From the NCBI GenBank assembly GCA_002753465.1, contig PEAF01000007.1, forward strand, positions 1 through 54,802: a DNA stretch of 54,802 nt. The letters are read 5' to 3'. Below the pieces are notes generated by a model, which was given only the letters and a program-made list of their open reading frames with translations, searched no databases and was not told the DNA's origin. The stretch is from Candidatus Omnitrophota bacterium (GTDB taxonomy: Bacteria > Omnitrophota > Gorgyraeia > Zapsychrales > Fredricksoniimonadaceae). A program made the position numbers and the translations under genes. Positions 7,901 to 14,500 of the stretch are shown here, piece by piece (the stretch's first letter is position 1; the number at the start of each line of letters is the position of its first letter).

Positions 7901-10536
7901 GTAAGCTGACGGTGCAGTTCTCAGAGCTTTTGAAGAATGATATAGAAGAAAAAGATCTGCCTCAGGATATCGACGTCCTTATGATTCCTGGTACTGAATA
8001 TTTCAATGTGTATGAGAAGATTTTGGATTTAAAGGCGCGTGGTGTTGGAAGACATATTCTTATTTCTGGAGGAACGGGGAGGGTAACAATCGATATTAAG
8101 CGGATTGCTGATGCGAGGGGTTTTAAGGTTGATAAGTCTAACGAGGCGGACATGATACTTTCGATCATGAAGCAGATGACATTAAGACATATCAGCGTTG
8201 CATCTGATGATAAAGAAGTTAAGAAGTGGCAAAGTGTGCTGGATTATCTTGAGAGTAGCGATGTGATGCTGGAAAAAAGAGCTAGCTTTACGGTTGATAA
8301 CTTCTTGAAAGCCAAAGAGATTCTCAAGGATAGAAAATTATTATTGTCGGGTAACGCTAAGCCGCTAAAGATCCTTTACATTCATAAACCCGTACAGCAA
8401 TTGCGCACCCGAGGGAATTTCGAAAGCGTGTTCAGTCAGGAGATGACGGATCACCAAATTGAGGGCATCAGTTTTACGACCACATATGCGCCGAATGCCA
8501 AGGTCATTTTTGATATTGTCGGTGAGTTCTTCCGGATCATTGCCAACGGGCAGAAAGGTGATTGGCTTTTGAGGACAGGTAATTGGGATCCGGCTAAGAG
8601 TTATGCTGTTGTTCCTGATGTGCGCTGGGGTCAGGCGCTTGCGCTTTTTAAGGGAATGAGTGCTGAAGATAAAAATGAATTGGTCGATGTGCTGTGGACG
8701 AATGTGGTCAATATGGGGATGACGGCGGACAAAGTGTTGGCGAAGTTGCCAGAAGCCGTTGCACCGTTGGCTAAAGCGATCCTGGACCATCATGAGGCTA
8801 TGGAAAACAGCAAGGCCGCTCTGGCCGGTACGTCAACGTCGTCTGCTTTGTTGTCCAATGTTTCCGACGCAGCCATGTCACCTGAATTGATCGCCACGGC
8901 GGTTTTGGGCTTTGGTGTTGGCCTAGCCGGATTTGTTAAGCTCATTAACCGGTATTCGTTCGACCTCTTTAAGAAAGATGTGACGGCAAAGACGGTTGAA
9001 CATCAGGCGGAGCGTTATGCCGGTGCTGGTGATTCCGAGCGTGGGGCATTGTTGTCATTTTATGTCAGAGTCCTGGAAGAAGGCGTGAATACCGCCCTGC
9101 AGCAAAAGATCAAGACCCTCTTGCAGGGATTGGCTGTTCTTGAGGCGCGCGAGGGCAATTACCGGGTCATTACGGAGCTGGAGAGTCTGTCCCATCGTCA
9201 GGATGTTTCGCTGGCGACGCGCAGCCTGTTCGCGGAAATCTTAAGAGAGCTGATCGCTATCTTTGGCCGCTTACGTGCCTCTAACACGGGTGAGGCGGGG
9301 GCCCAGGCGTACAGGGCCCTGGAGAAGATCAAGGAGATCACAGCGTTCAACGTTGACGCGGCGCAGAACGATAGCGTCGAAAATCAGGTCGTGGAAGATG
9401 TTAACAGTGCGTCTGCGGCATGGAAGGCCAATGTTTCAGATGCGGCCATGTCTAATGAAGTTTTGCAATGGTTGATCAAAACCTACCCGATGCTGAAGTT
9501 CGTTGGTGTCATGACGCCAATGGCTGCGACGGCTGGTGTCTCGCGGGCCTGGGCTTTGTATACGGCCGCCGGGAATATCACAAGAGCGAAGCGCGGTGTG
9601 ATCGATGCCATCCTTTGGCTTATTCGTAATAATGCGGTAGCTGCCGGGAAAGTCCTCAACGCGGCGCATCTTTCAGATCGCCGGATTCAGCAAGCTCTAA
9701 AGGCCGGACAGGATCCATATCTGGTGGGCATTGTCTTACGTATTCATGCTTCTCAGCCCAAGTCTTTTCTGGATTTGGCAAGGTCCATGGGTGCAACGGG
9801 CAAGCCGCTGCTGGAGGCCCAGATCGAACGTGCCAAGTTGCGCCGGGTGGATGCTCAGGAGTGGCTCATCCGTAATATTTCCACACCAGCCAAGGATTTT
9901 GTAGAGAAAAACGGGTTGAAATTCAATTTATCGGATGAGGGGATCATAGATGCTCTGGTAGAGATGAGGGATCCTCAGCAGGAATTTTTAAGGCAGGAAG
10001 CGGCTACGCGGATCCTGAGGACCCGTGGAGAGACGCGTGCTGGCCTGGATTTACTGATAAAGCTTAAGGCGACCTACCAGACGATCGAGCAGTCGGGAAA
10101 TATGAATAAGAACCGGTTGGTTAATGAGATGGCGTTGCTTTCGCAGAATAATGATCCGATCGTACGTGACCGGATCAGCAGGGAGTTGCTGGCGCTTAAA
10201 ACGGATGTGATTGACGGTGAAGCAATGGCTAATGCGCATGCGGCATTGTTAGCCGCTCGGGATAATATTCAGCCTGTCGCCGTGCCCCCAGACGCCATGA
10301 TCATTGAGGGCTCTGGTTCCAGCAAAGACCGTTGGCTTGGGGATGCCAACATTGACGGTGGTATCGACATTAAGAACATTGATGTCAAAAAGACGGGCAA
10401 TGTCAGGATACAGTTCAATGACCAGGCCGTGCGGGATGTGCTGGCCAATGGCTTTAACGGGTTCACGCCGGTCATCCTTAACATTACGCCCATGAAGGAT
10501 CCGTTGATGGCCCTGGGGATCGTTCCGGGGGTTTAA
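1936..10536 (+). CDS. Giant exported multi-domain protein: N-domain, 2H, YvcK/CofD-like, nucleotidyltransferase, HAD, TIM barrel, YdcF-like, helical arrays, GGID domain
   Basis: From the ATG at 1936 (GAGGG four bases beyond a short spacer upstream) the product is 2866 residues. A longer reading from 1819 would begin inside the preceding terminator. Order by nucleotide: Sec signal peptide ending GYA/QS (1936-2007); shared N-domain to ~2930; 2H phosphoesterase with HMT (3295) and HIT (3595); YvcK/CofD-like domain (SGGTGSNR near 4090, YDDGKSTG near 4170) to ~5330; nucleotidyltransferase (LAGGRATRLG near 5490); HAD hydrolase (FDVDDT near 6370, TGR, late GD); a TIM-barrel-like segment (7140-7920); a YdcF/DUF218-like domain (7950-8700); alpha-helical segments (8870-10250); GGID domain (10357-10533). 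Most of these folds are normally cytosolic, so their presence behind a signal peptide is odd. No overall function is assigned; TIM-barrel identity is the weakest call. Confidence 0.8.
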   Translation: MFSKFLSIILSLSLLLTPEMGYAQSAFVSMLPEPGKMVGVSSAFTPVLVKGLVIHPDKPLNFDFIVDSGNDSADQAIVKDQTDRMAKYFLAAITVPEEQLWVNLSPYEKDRVIENDLGNTVLGRDMLAQDYLLKQLTASLIYPEEGLGKDFWAKVYSQAQAKFGTTDIPVDTFNKVWIMPAAAEVFEKGNAVYVTQAKLKVMLDSDRTAMAVVDERASIAKEVMRQIIVPAIEKEVNEGKNFAAIRQVYHAAILAKWYRELIQNTLLSQAYVGQNKIEGVTSDEKALKEEIYQRYIAAYKKGVFDYIKETPSTAGDATPKKYFSGGISDFAMKNVPLSKTENAQAIGVSVGQTFKIDMAMGSSSDAVDRQEAPIDEISEDMIGEAAGLTAPRKFITPYGKLKDREERLKNNTFGIVEVFFPKSGPTVDRMMMFINKLKAEFGDKVYTLDQESLHMTIQGLERQWDNKSAGTLKELTRHVGRDTIDVNKEPVAGVLLKAREIPTSAFDVQVAGMGWDPVGGIFWKIEPYLQAGQAQDEMAKRRSAWDLPSFRAPHITAAYFAQPFNKEETSRLKDLLREYQTTVFGDLQVNELQAIAYEDYSFNAGYRILETVSLEKEGSSPARKISALVMDLAKSGVVPSVNGKKLFDILQASSSGDMLQYIKNNGILSNDADIIALLEVKKRSLTAQALSVDEKEQLSLYEIIFDGHFDPTVPMTVFSGGTGSNRLTEALLRKGAVNLTLLLNAYDDGKSTGDIRRNFDVLGPSDIAKNLVVLLKGKHPALAEFLDHRFPKDADANTLRLNVFALASGAGTGEINQLFQGLDVQTQEILKKYFSAFIEQIHAWERENKKIYNFKDYGVRNMVFLGAYLYYGNDYAKAINGLIADFNLNGKIVLNNHESLWLIAVTENGELLNSEAAVVDGMLDKEIARVFLVRKLLSSDGVSDFTRKRTLEEKLDFIEKKFAVYPQATKESVEAIEGARTIVFAPTTFHSSLSPTLITKGISEALARSRVPKVLIANLTRERGRHTVGEAIQDITKHMKYGVGVSQGSVIDYVVLNTHGYQTNGVSNTNRLPIDMQKIRQEGVEAISIDVDPKSQGKHQGDVTAQVVLSLQGISGLGYAISQGRLIKKSKLDLKEERRAQLKKLLASPILYAQNADRVERLTLDILEINSLNEFVPRRNTRTVILAGGRATRLGSDVAKVLYPIAGRSNLEYLMDAVSVVDKKPLLVIKRPDMEQFQNWLSHHPSYTPELITVSGKGGTANAIEELQQVFKQKGAEDVLLLWGDISNVRQSTLRLLAAVHEALGSDMTIPTSWEENPYAGLLRNERGEVIDVFLTKEHPEQQQFFGEHDGSLFLFKVDEIMPFIHQAIEESGYNEGRTSEVNFLKTIPLMSKAGKQLSGLTNMDVRETAGYNTQQEAELVAQYKQELKDGVPLAQQDIHPMLDSVKWVDEAVNVTYEIRREHKERFDRYVSSSYSGVVFDVDDTLTEDGVVSDEMIDKLVAMINQGVSIGFITGRTNDSLERILLSKIKNHPRLNGAFLNNIYVYVENGTYGYRFDQGISQKFYDQKLSARDIEVASFYLRKYIFGFKDNYSITDHKIHIWPYEPFKQAEYVAKIREMFRIIGLPFTVYKSNSVETTGSILIVNNGSSKGVALEDFLSQTKIAEGRVAKIGDLARRGSVDFELLKGAGSFTVGEFEPESKDQVSIRLTSSELTNEARTFSLLNVLKFEPAAKDSVLLGRTDIQNADHAMTSAETVRLLDDARVMAGLHTTTENGQFGTVLKEQGPAAIVRLAQELKNNGIPPVFDSPEALEGFRASNMDDKGKTDTVTGFFVTNDVAGARAGIAAGADFLVAIEYLTPETIKALKVLKPSVAVINVIAQKDKDGTFITLKDADVMALVKDSVEAGADGIQLKPFMNFVTDGTFAVASDALKAIRAQYPDLLINGAGAIFGERYTNVLKMSENILPSVGFANEGSVAVDAESYRQAIASKLTVQFSELLKNDIEEKDLPQDIDVLMIPGTEYFNVYEKILDLKARGVGRHILISGGTGRVTIDIKRIADARGFKVDKSNEADMILSIMKQMTLRHISVASDDKEVKKWQSVLDYLESSDVMLEKRASFTVDNFLKAKEILKDRKLLLSGNAKPLKILYIHKPVQQLRTRGNFESVFSQEMTDHQIEGISFTTTYAPNAKVIFDIVGEFFRIIANGQKGDWLLRTGNWDPAKSYAVVPDVRWGQALALFKGMSAEDKNELVDVLWTNVVNMGMTADKVLAKLPEAVAPLAKAILDHHEAMENSKAALAGTSTSSALLSNVSDAAMSPELIATAVLGFGVGLAGFVKLINRYSFDLFKKDVTAKTVEHQAERYAGAGDSERGALLSFYVRVLEEGVNTALQQKIKTLLQGLAVLEAREGNYRVITELESLSHRQDVSLATRSLFAEILRELIAIFGRLRASNTGEAGAQAYRALEKIKEITAFNVDAAQNDSVENQVVEDVNSASAAWKANVSDAAMSNEVLQWLIKTYPMLKFVGVMTPMAATAGVSRAWALYTAAGNITRAKRGVIDAILWLIRNNAVAAGKVLNAAHLSDRRIQQALKAGQDPYLVGIVLRIHASQPKSFLDLARSMGATGKPLLEAQIERAKLRRVDAQEWLIRNISTPAKDFVEKNGLKFNLSDEGIIDALVEMRDPQQEFLRQEAATRILRTRGETRAGLDLLIKLKATYQTIEQSGNMNKNRLVNEMALLSQNNDPIVRDRISRELLALKTDVIDGEAMANAHAALLAARDNIQPVAVPPDAMIIEGSGSSKDRWLGDANIDGGIDIKNIDVKKTGNVRIQFNDQAVRDVLANGFNGFTPVILNITPMKDPLMALGIVPGV

Positions 10537-10565
10537 TAGGGTTTGTGTATTCTTTAGTTGTATTA

Positions 10566-10599
10566 ACGCGGTAGCTGGCAACGGCTGCCGCGTTTTTTT
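10566..10599 (+). terminator. Rho-independent terminator, copy 1 of a duplicated terminator
   Basis: A 10-bp stem, ACGCGGTAGC with GCTGCCGCGT (one T-G wobble), has an 8-base loop and is followed by a run of seven T. The first 30 bases are identical to 11217-11246 on the far side of the toxin-antitoxin cassette. Confidence 0.85.
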
Positions 10600-10616
10600 A
10601 TGCTGGGCGCTCGCAC

Positions 10617-10647
10617 TTGACGAATACAAATGAATATATTATATTCA
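10617..10647 (+). promoter_or_regulatory. Promoter with overlapping operator for the toxin-antitoxin operon
   Basis: A -35 TTGACG (10617-10622) and a -10 TATATT (10640-10645) are separated by 17 bases. A perfect inverted repeat, TGAATATA-T-TATATTCA (10631-10647), covers the -10. This is where a ribbon-helix-helix antitoxin would bind to repress its own operon. Confidence 0.65.
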
Positions 10648-10671
10648 TAGTAGAGCACAAAGGAGAATATT

Positions 10672-10914
10672 ATGTCTAAGACAGTTACGATCAGACTTTC
10701 TGATGAAGATTACAAGGCGATCTCAAGTGTTGCTGAGCACGAAAGAAGGCCGATCTCGAATTTTATCACCCATAGGGTTATGGAGGCGATCGCCGATATG
10801 AACAAGGTCGATGATGTCGAGATGAGAGAGATCTTGTCGGATGAGAAGGTGATGAAAAGTATCGGGCAAGGGCAAAAGCAATTCGGGCAAAGGAAAGGCC
10901 GCTTTGTTGTTTAA
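10672..10914 (+). CDS. Ribbon-helix-helix (CopG-type) antitoxin
   Basis: This 80-residue protein starts with a short basic beta-strand (KTVTIRLS) followed by two helices, the layout of CopG/RHH DNA-binding antitoxins. The acidic, Lys/Gln-rich C-terminus would wrap the toxin. A good ribosome site (AAGGAG) lies before the ATG. The gene overlaps the toxin gene by 11 bases, so the two are co-transcribed and probably translationally coupled. The antitoxin likely neutralises the RelE-type product and autoregulates through the palindrome over the -10. Identification is by fold pattern and context. Confidence 0.8.
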   Translation: MSKTVTIRLSDEDYKAISSVAEHERRPISNFITHRVMEAIADMNKVDDVEMREILSDEKVMKSIGQGQKQFGQRKGRFVV

Positions 10915-11194
10915 TTCTGAGCTCTTTGAAACTCAGGATTATTTAGATCATCTTGATGAGATTCTTGGCAAGAGGAAGGAAGTGTTTAATAAGAAGCTTC
11001 ATGATTATGTTTATCCCCAACTTCGAGTTCAGCCGTACTTCGGAAAGAATATCAAAAAGTTAAAAGGTATTTCTCAGTCAACCTGGCGGTATCGTTTGGG
11101 TGATGTGCGCCTTTTTTATCAGATCGATGGTCAGGGGAAGATTGTGATCATGGCTGCAGCACATTTGCGCAGGGATGCGTATAAAGATATTTGA
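10904..11194 (+). CDS. RelE/ParE-family toxin
   Basis: This 96-residue basic protein has the RelE core: YFGKNIKKLKG, then WRYRLGDVRLFYQID and a C-terminal AAHLRRDAY. These match the LKG-x-YRxRxGDYRxxY-xxxxxxxHRxxxY pattern of RelE mRNA interferases. Start is TTG at 10904 (a second TTG follows at 10907), inside the end of the antitoxin gene. RelE toxins cleave mRNA on the ribosome; ParE relatives hit gyrase, and the two cannot be separated here by eye. It is followed directly by the second terminator copy. Confidence 0.8.
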   Translation: MLFNSELFETQDYLDHLDEILGKRKEVFNKKLHDYVYPQLRVQPYFGKNIKKLKGISQSTWRYRLGDVRLFYQIDGQGKIVIMAAAHLRRDAYKDI

Positions 11195-11216
11195 AGTTTG
11201 TGTCTGTTTATTGTTT

Positions 11217-11246
11217 ACGCGGTAGCTGGCAACGGCTGCCGCGTTT
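11217..11246 (+). terminator. Terminator, copy 2 of the duplicated terminator
   Basis: This is the same 30-base hairpin as at 10566-10595, here followed by a shorter T tract (TTTGTGTTT). It ends the toxin operon, and together the copies form direct repeats around it. Confidence 0.7.
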
Positions 11247-11325
11247 GTGTTTAGCCTGCCTTGCTTTACTATCTCTATATAATATATACTTCAAGTGGTG
11301 GCTTATATAACCGTTAAGGGTGGCT

Positions 11326-14300
11326 ATGGTCTATTCGCTGATCAAAAGATGTATTAGTGCTTTTATGGTTGTGGCATTTATGGCCACAGGCATTGTTACG
11401 CCTTCATATGCCCAGAATGCCATGAACCTGCCTGTACCCGGCACGTTGACCGGCATAAGCCGATCCATGCATCCCGTTACTCTTCAAGGCCTTAAGGTTG
11501 ATCCCCAACAGCCTTTTCGTTTCAAGTTCCTGGTTGCCAAGGGGGATTCAGGCAAGGCTGATCCAGCCGAAACCGACAAGCTGGTCAGGTATTTCTTTAA
11601 CGCGCTGACGACCCCTGAAAAAGAGATGTGGGTCAACTTGTCACCGATCGAGGGCGACCGCATTGTGGCCCCTGAATTCGGGCTTACGTCCATGGGGCGT
11701 GATCTCTTGAGCCTCGATTATATCCTTAAGCAGGTAACCTCATCGCTCATGTACCCCGAGGATGCGACCGGCAAGGCTTTCTGGAACAATGTCTATTCAA
11801 AGGCGCATGATCTTTTCGGCACGACAGATATCCCGACCGATGTGTTCAATAAAGTGTGGGTTGTTTCCAGCAAGGCCAAGGTTTATGAAAACGGTGGTTC
11901 TGTTTATATCACGGAAGATACGCTGGATGTGATGCTGGACAGCGACCATGCGCTGACTAAGGTCAATGGACAGGCCGCGGATAATTCTCCGGCCGCCGAA
12001 ATGATCCGGCAGGCGATCCGCGAGAATATTCTGCCTATCATCAAGAAAGAAGTGAATGAGGGCGAACAGTTCGCTGCGTTGCGCCAGGTGCATCGGTCGC
12101 TTATTCTGGCGACCTGGTACAAGAAACGCCTGAAGGATTCGCTGTTGGCGCGTGCCTATGGCGACCGGAATAAGATCGCGGGTTTAACGCACAATGACCC
12201 GATGGTCATTGACAGTATTTACAGCCGTTACGTTGAAGCGTTCAAGCAGGGTGTTTACAACTATGTGCGGGAAGATAAGGATATTTATTCTGGCGATGTT
12301 TTACCCCGCAAGTATTTCGCGGGTGGTATGCAGATCGCCGTTACGCTTGATGCGACTGGGACGGCCCAGGACGTGCAGGCGCCGGCCAATGCGTTTGAGG
12401 TTCAGACCTTTGATGCGCTGCCCATCGGTGCGGAGATCGATAGCTTGGTTTCATCGGACGATAAAGCGCAGCAGGTTGGCAAGGCCATTCTCGGGTACTT
12501 GTCGCGGCATGCGCTGATGTTGACGCTTGCAACTTTTATTTCGCTTTCGGGGACGCAGGCGATTGCGCTCGATACTGATCCGGCTGGCTTTTCCAATAGA
12601 GTGGTCAAAGCGTTGAAAGCGCTGGAAAACCCTAATACCAAGTTTGTGCCCAGCCATGTGAATATGCCGGGTCTTGAAAACATTGCTTTTACGTATGATC
12701 TTTCTGTGGAGGCGGCGGCGTATAAAGCAGCAGGGCAGGATGGTCCAGCGCGCAATACCATGAATGCCATTGTTCAGGGTTTCTCCAGTACCCGTATGAC
12801 GAGGGAGTATAAGGGGCATAAAGGTTTTGTGAACTCTGTTAACATTCGCACCGGCAATATGGGCGGTGAAAATGAGGTAACGCCGGGGCCTAATGCCTGG
12901 ATCGGCCTTGTGGCTTTGCTCGTTGATCCCAAAGAGTATCTGCCGCTGGCACAGAAGATGGGGGATCTTTTGCTCGCCATGCAAGGCACGGATGGTGGCA
13001 TCCTGGATGGTGACCGGAATCCTGATATGGTCATTACCGAGCCGCATATGGACGGCGTGGCTTTGTTCGAGAGATTGTACGACGTAACGGGCCATAATAA
13101 ATGGAACGCGGCGGCACAGCGCGGCAGGCATTATTTCAAAAAACATCTATATTCCGTTTCGCAGGGAACTATTGTGCGCAGCCTGAACGATCCTGAAGAC
13201 ATCTTTGCGACTGACGCTTATTCCTGGTCATTGTTAGGTAAGACAGGCGATGAGCTGCCGTTGAAAGAACTTAAAACATTGATCACGAACCTTCTGAGCA
13301 AATCACTGGTGCGCGTTGAGGCGCCGGTGCCTGGCGGGAAAGTCAAGACGCTGACGCTGGTCGATTACACAGACCCGCGTTCCGCCCATGCGCTGCGTTA
13401 TCGCGGCGGTTTGCATCCGGTGGGTTCTGTGGAGTGGACGAGCGGCGTCATCATGGCTTTACAGAAAGCAGCCGTACGCCTGGCATCATCGGGCGATATG
13501 CCGACGGCAAAATTATACAAGGCCATTGCCGAAGAGCTTTTACAGCAGGTCCATGATGCGTTCGGGGCGCTGCCCAGCGGGGAGCTGATGTCGTATTATG
13601 CCACAGAGTCAGGTGTGGATACGACGCATGGATGGAAGACTCCCGGTCCGACGGGTGCTTACCAGGGCAGTCCCGTAGGCGCTTGGGTGTTGCTTCCAAT
13701 GATGCATGTGGACCCTTTCTCGGGTAAGAATTACGGTCAGGCTTATGGCAAGATCCAGGCGGATGATCACAAAAAGGCGGCGCGCGATTTTATGGATACA
13801 GCCGTTAGCGGTAAGACATATTCTGTCGTTAAGAAGAGCGTTATAGCCGGAACAGCCTTGACGCCGGATGGGGGCGATGCGTTGAACAAGTCATCGGCAA
13901 CATCTTTTACTTTTAATGCCGGGGATGTTCAGTCATACGCCAGTGATGAGTGGAAAGCTAAGTCGTATTATGTCGTATTGCCTAAAGAGGTTGAATTGAA
14001 GACAGGGCAGGAAGTCAGGATAGAGTATTCTTTAAATGGATCTGATGTGATGGCGGTTCAGCTTGTGGCCAGGGGCCAGTCGCCGGATTCACAGGAAGGC
14101 CTTGAGGTCAAAAAGGGAGTCAAGGGGGTCCGTAAGGTAGTTGCCGTTGTGGCTCAAAAGATAATGGCTTTAAAACAGATCGTCCTTCATGTTGGACCGA
14201 ATGCCTGGGGGGCGCTGGGTGGTTCAATGAGTGCCACGGCGAATATCCATAAGGTTGATGTGATCGATAAGGCAGCGAGCGTTGGTGGTATTGATTTTGA

Positions 14301-14463
14301 AAAGATCGATCTGGGCATTGATGCGAAGAGCGGTGCGATGTCCTTTGAAGTGAATGAAGAATTTGTGACGGCTTTTCAGGAGCGCTTGCTGGGCATTCAG
14401 CCGCTCCTGATCAATAGCCAGCCGTTAAGTAATGTTGCATCATTCATGAATAGCCCCAAGTAG
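11326..14463 (+). CDS. Exported N-domain / six-hairpin hydrolase-like / GGID protein
   Basis: ATG 11326 follows AAGGG with a 5-base spacer and gives 1045 residues. Layout: signal peptide ending SYA/QN; a diverged copy of the shared N-domain (WVNLSP, GRDLLSLDYILKQ, FGTTDIPTDVFNKVW) to ~12330; a second hydrophobic segment at ~12514-12560 ending in an AIA site; then an (alpha/alpha)-barrel region (~12600-13750) with PGPNAWIGLVAL, VEWTSGVIMALQ and SPVGAWVLL blocks. Matching blocks occur in the secreted protein at 17053, which suggests a six-hairpin glycosidase-type fold. A beta-rich segment (~13800-14250) and a GGID domain (14284-14460) follow. It is likely an exported carbohydrate-active protein; catalytic residues and substrate are not identified. 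Confidence 0.7.
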   Translation: MVYSLIKRCISAFMVVAFMATGIVTPSYAQNAMNLPVPGTLTGISRSMHPVTLQGLKVDPQQPFRFKFLVAKGDSGKADPAETDKLVRYFFNALTTPEKEMWVNLSPIEGDRIVAPEFGLTSMGRDLLSLDYILKQVTSSLMYPEDATGKAFWNNVYSKAHDLFGTTDIPTDVFNKVWVVSSKAKVYENGGSVYITEDTLDVMLDSDHALTKVNGQAADNSPAAEMIRQAIRENILPIIKKEVNEGEQFAALRQVHRSLILATWYKKRLKDSLLARAYGDRNKIAGLTHNDPMVIDSIYSRYVEAFKQGVYNYVREDKDIYSGDVLPRKYFAGGMQIAVTLDATGTAQDVQAPANAFEVQTFDALPIGAEIDSLVSSDDKAQQVGKAILGYLSRHALMLTLATFISLSGTQAIALDTDPAGFSNRVVKALKALENPNTKFVPSHVNMPGLENIAFTYDLSVEAAAYKAAGQDGPARNTMNAIVQGFSSTRMTREYKGHKGFVNSVNIRTGNMGGENEVTPGPNAWIGLVALLVDPKEYLPLAQKMGDLLLAMQGTDGGILDGDRNPDMVITEPHMDGVALFERLYDVTGHNKWNAAAQRGRHYFKKHLYSVSQGTIVRSLNDPEDIFATDAYSWSLLGKTGDELPLKELKTLITNLLSKSLVRVEAPVPGGKVKTLTLVDYTDPRSAHALRYRGGLHPVGSVEWTSGVIMALQKAAVRLASSGDMPTAKLYKAIAEELLQQVHDAFGALPSGELMSYYATESGVDTTHGWKTPGPTGAYQGSPVGAWVLLPMMHVDPFSGKNYGQAYGKIQADDHKKAARDFMDTAVSGKTYSVVKKSVIAGTALTPDGGDALNKSSATSFTFNAGDVQSYASDEWKAKSYYVVLPKEVELKTGQEVRIEYSLNGSDVMAVQLVARGQSPDSQEGLEVKKGVKGVRKVVAVVAQKIMALKQIVLHVGPNAWGALGGSMSATANIHKVDVIDKAASVGGIDFEKIDLGIDAKSGAMSFEVNEEFVTAFQERLLGIQPLLINSQPLSNVASFMNSPK

Positions 14464-14500
14464 AGTAATTGAGAACATTTTGATTTACTGGGAGATGGCT

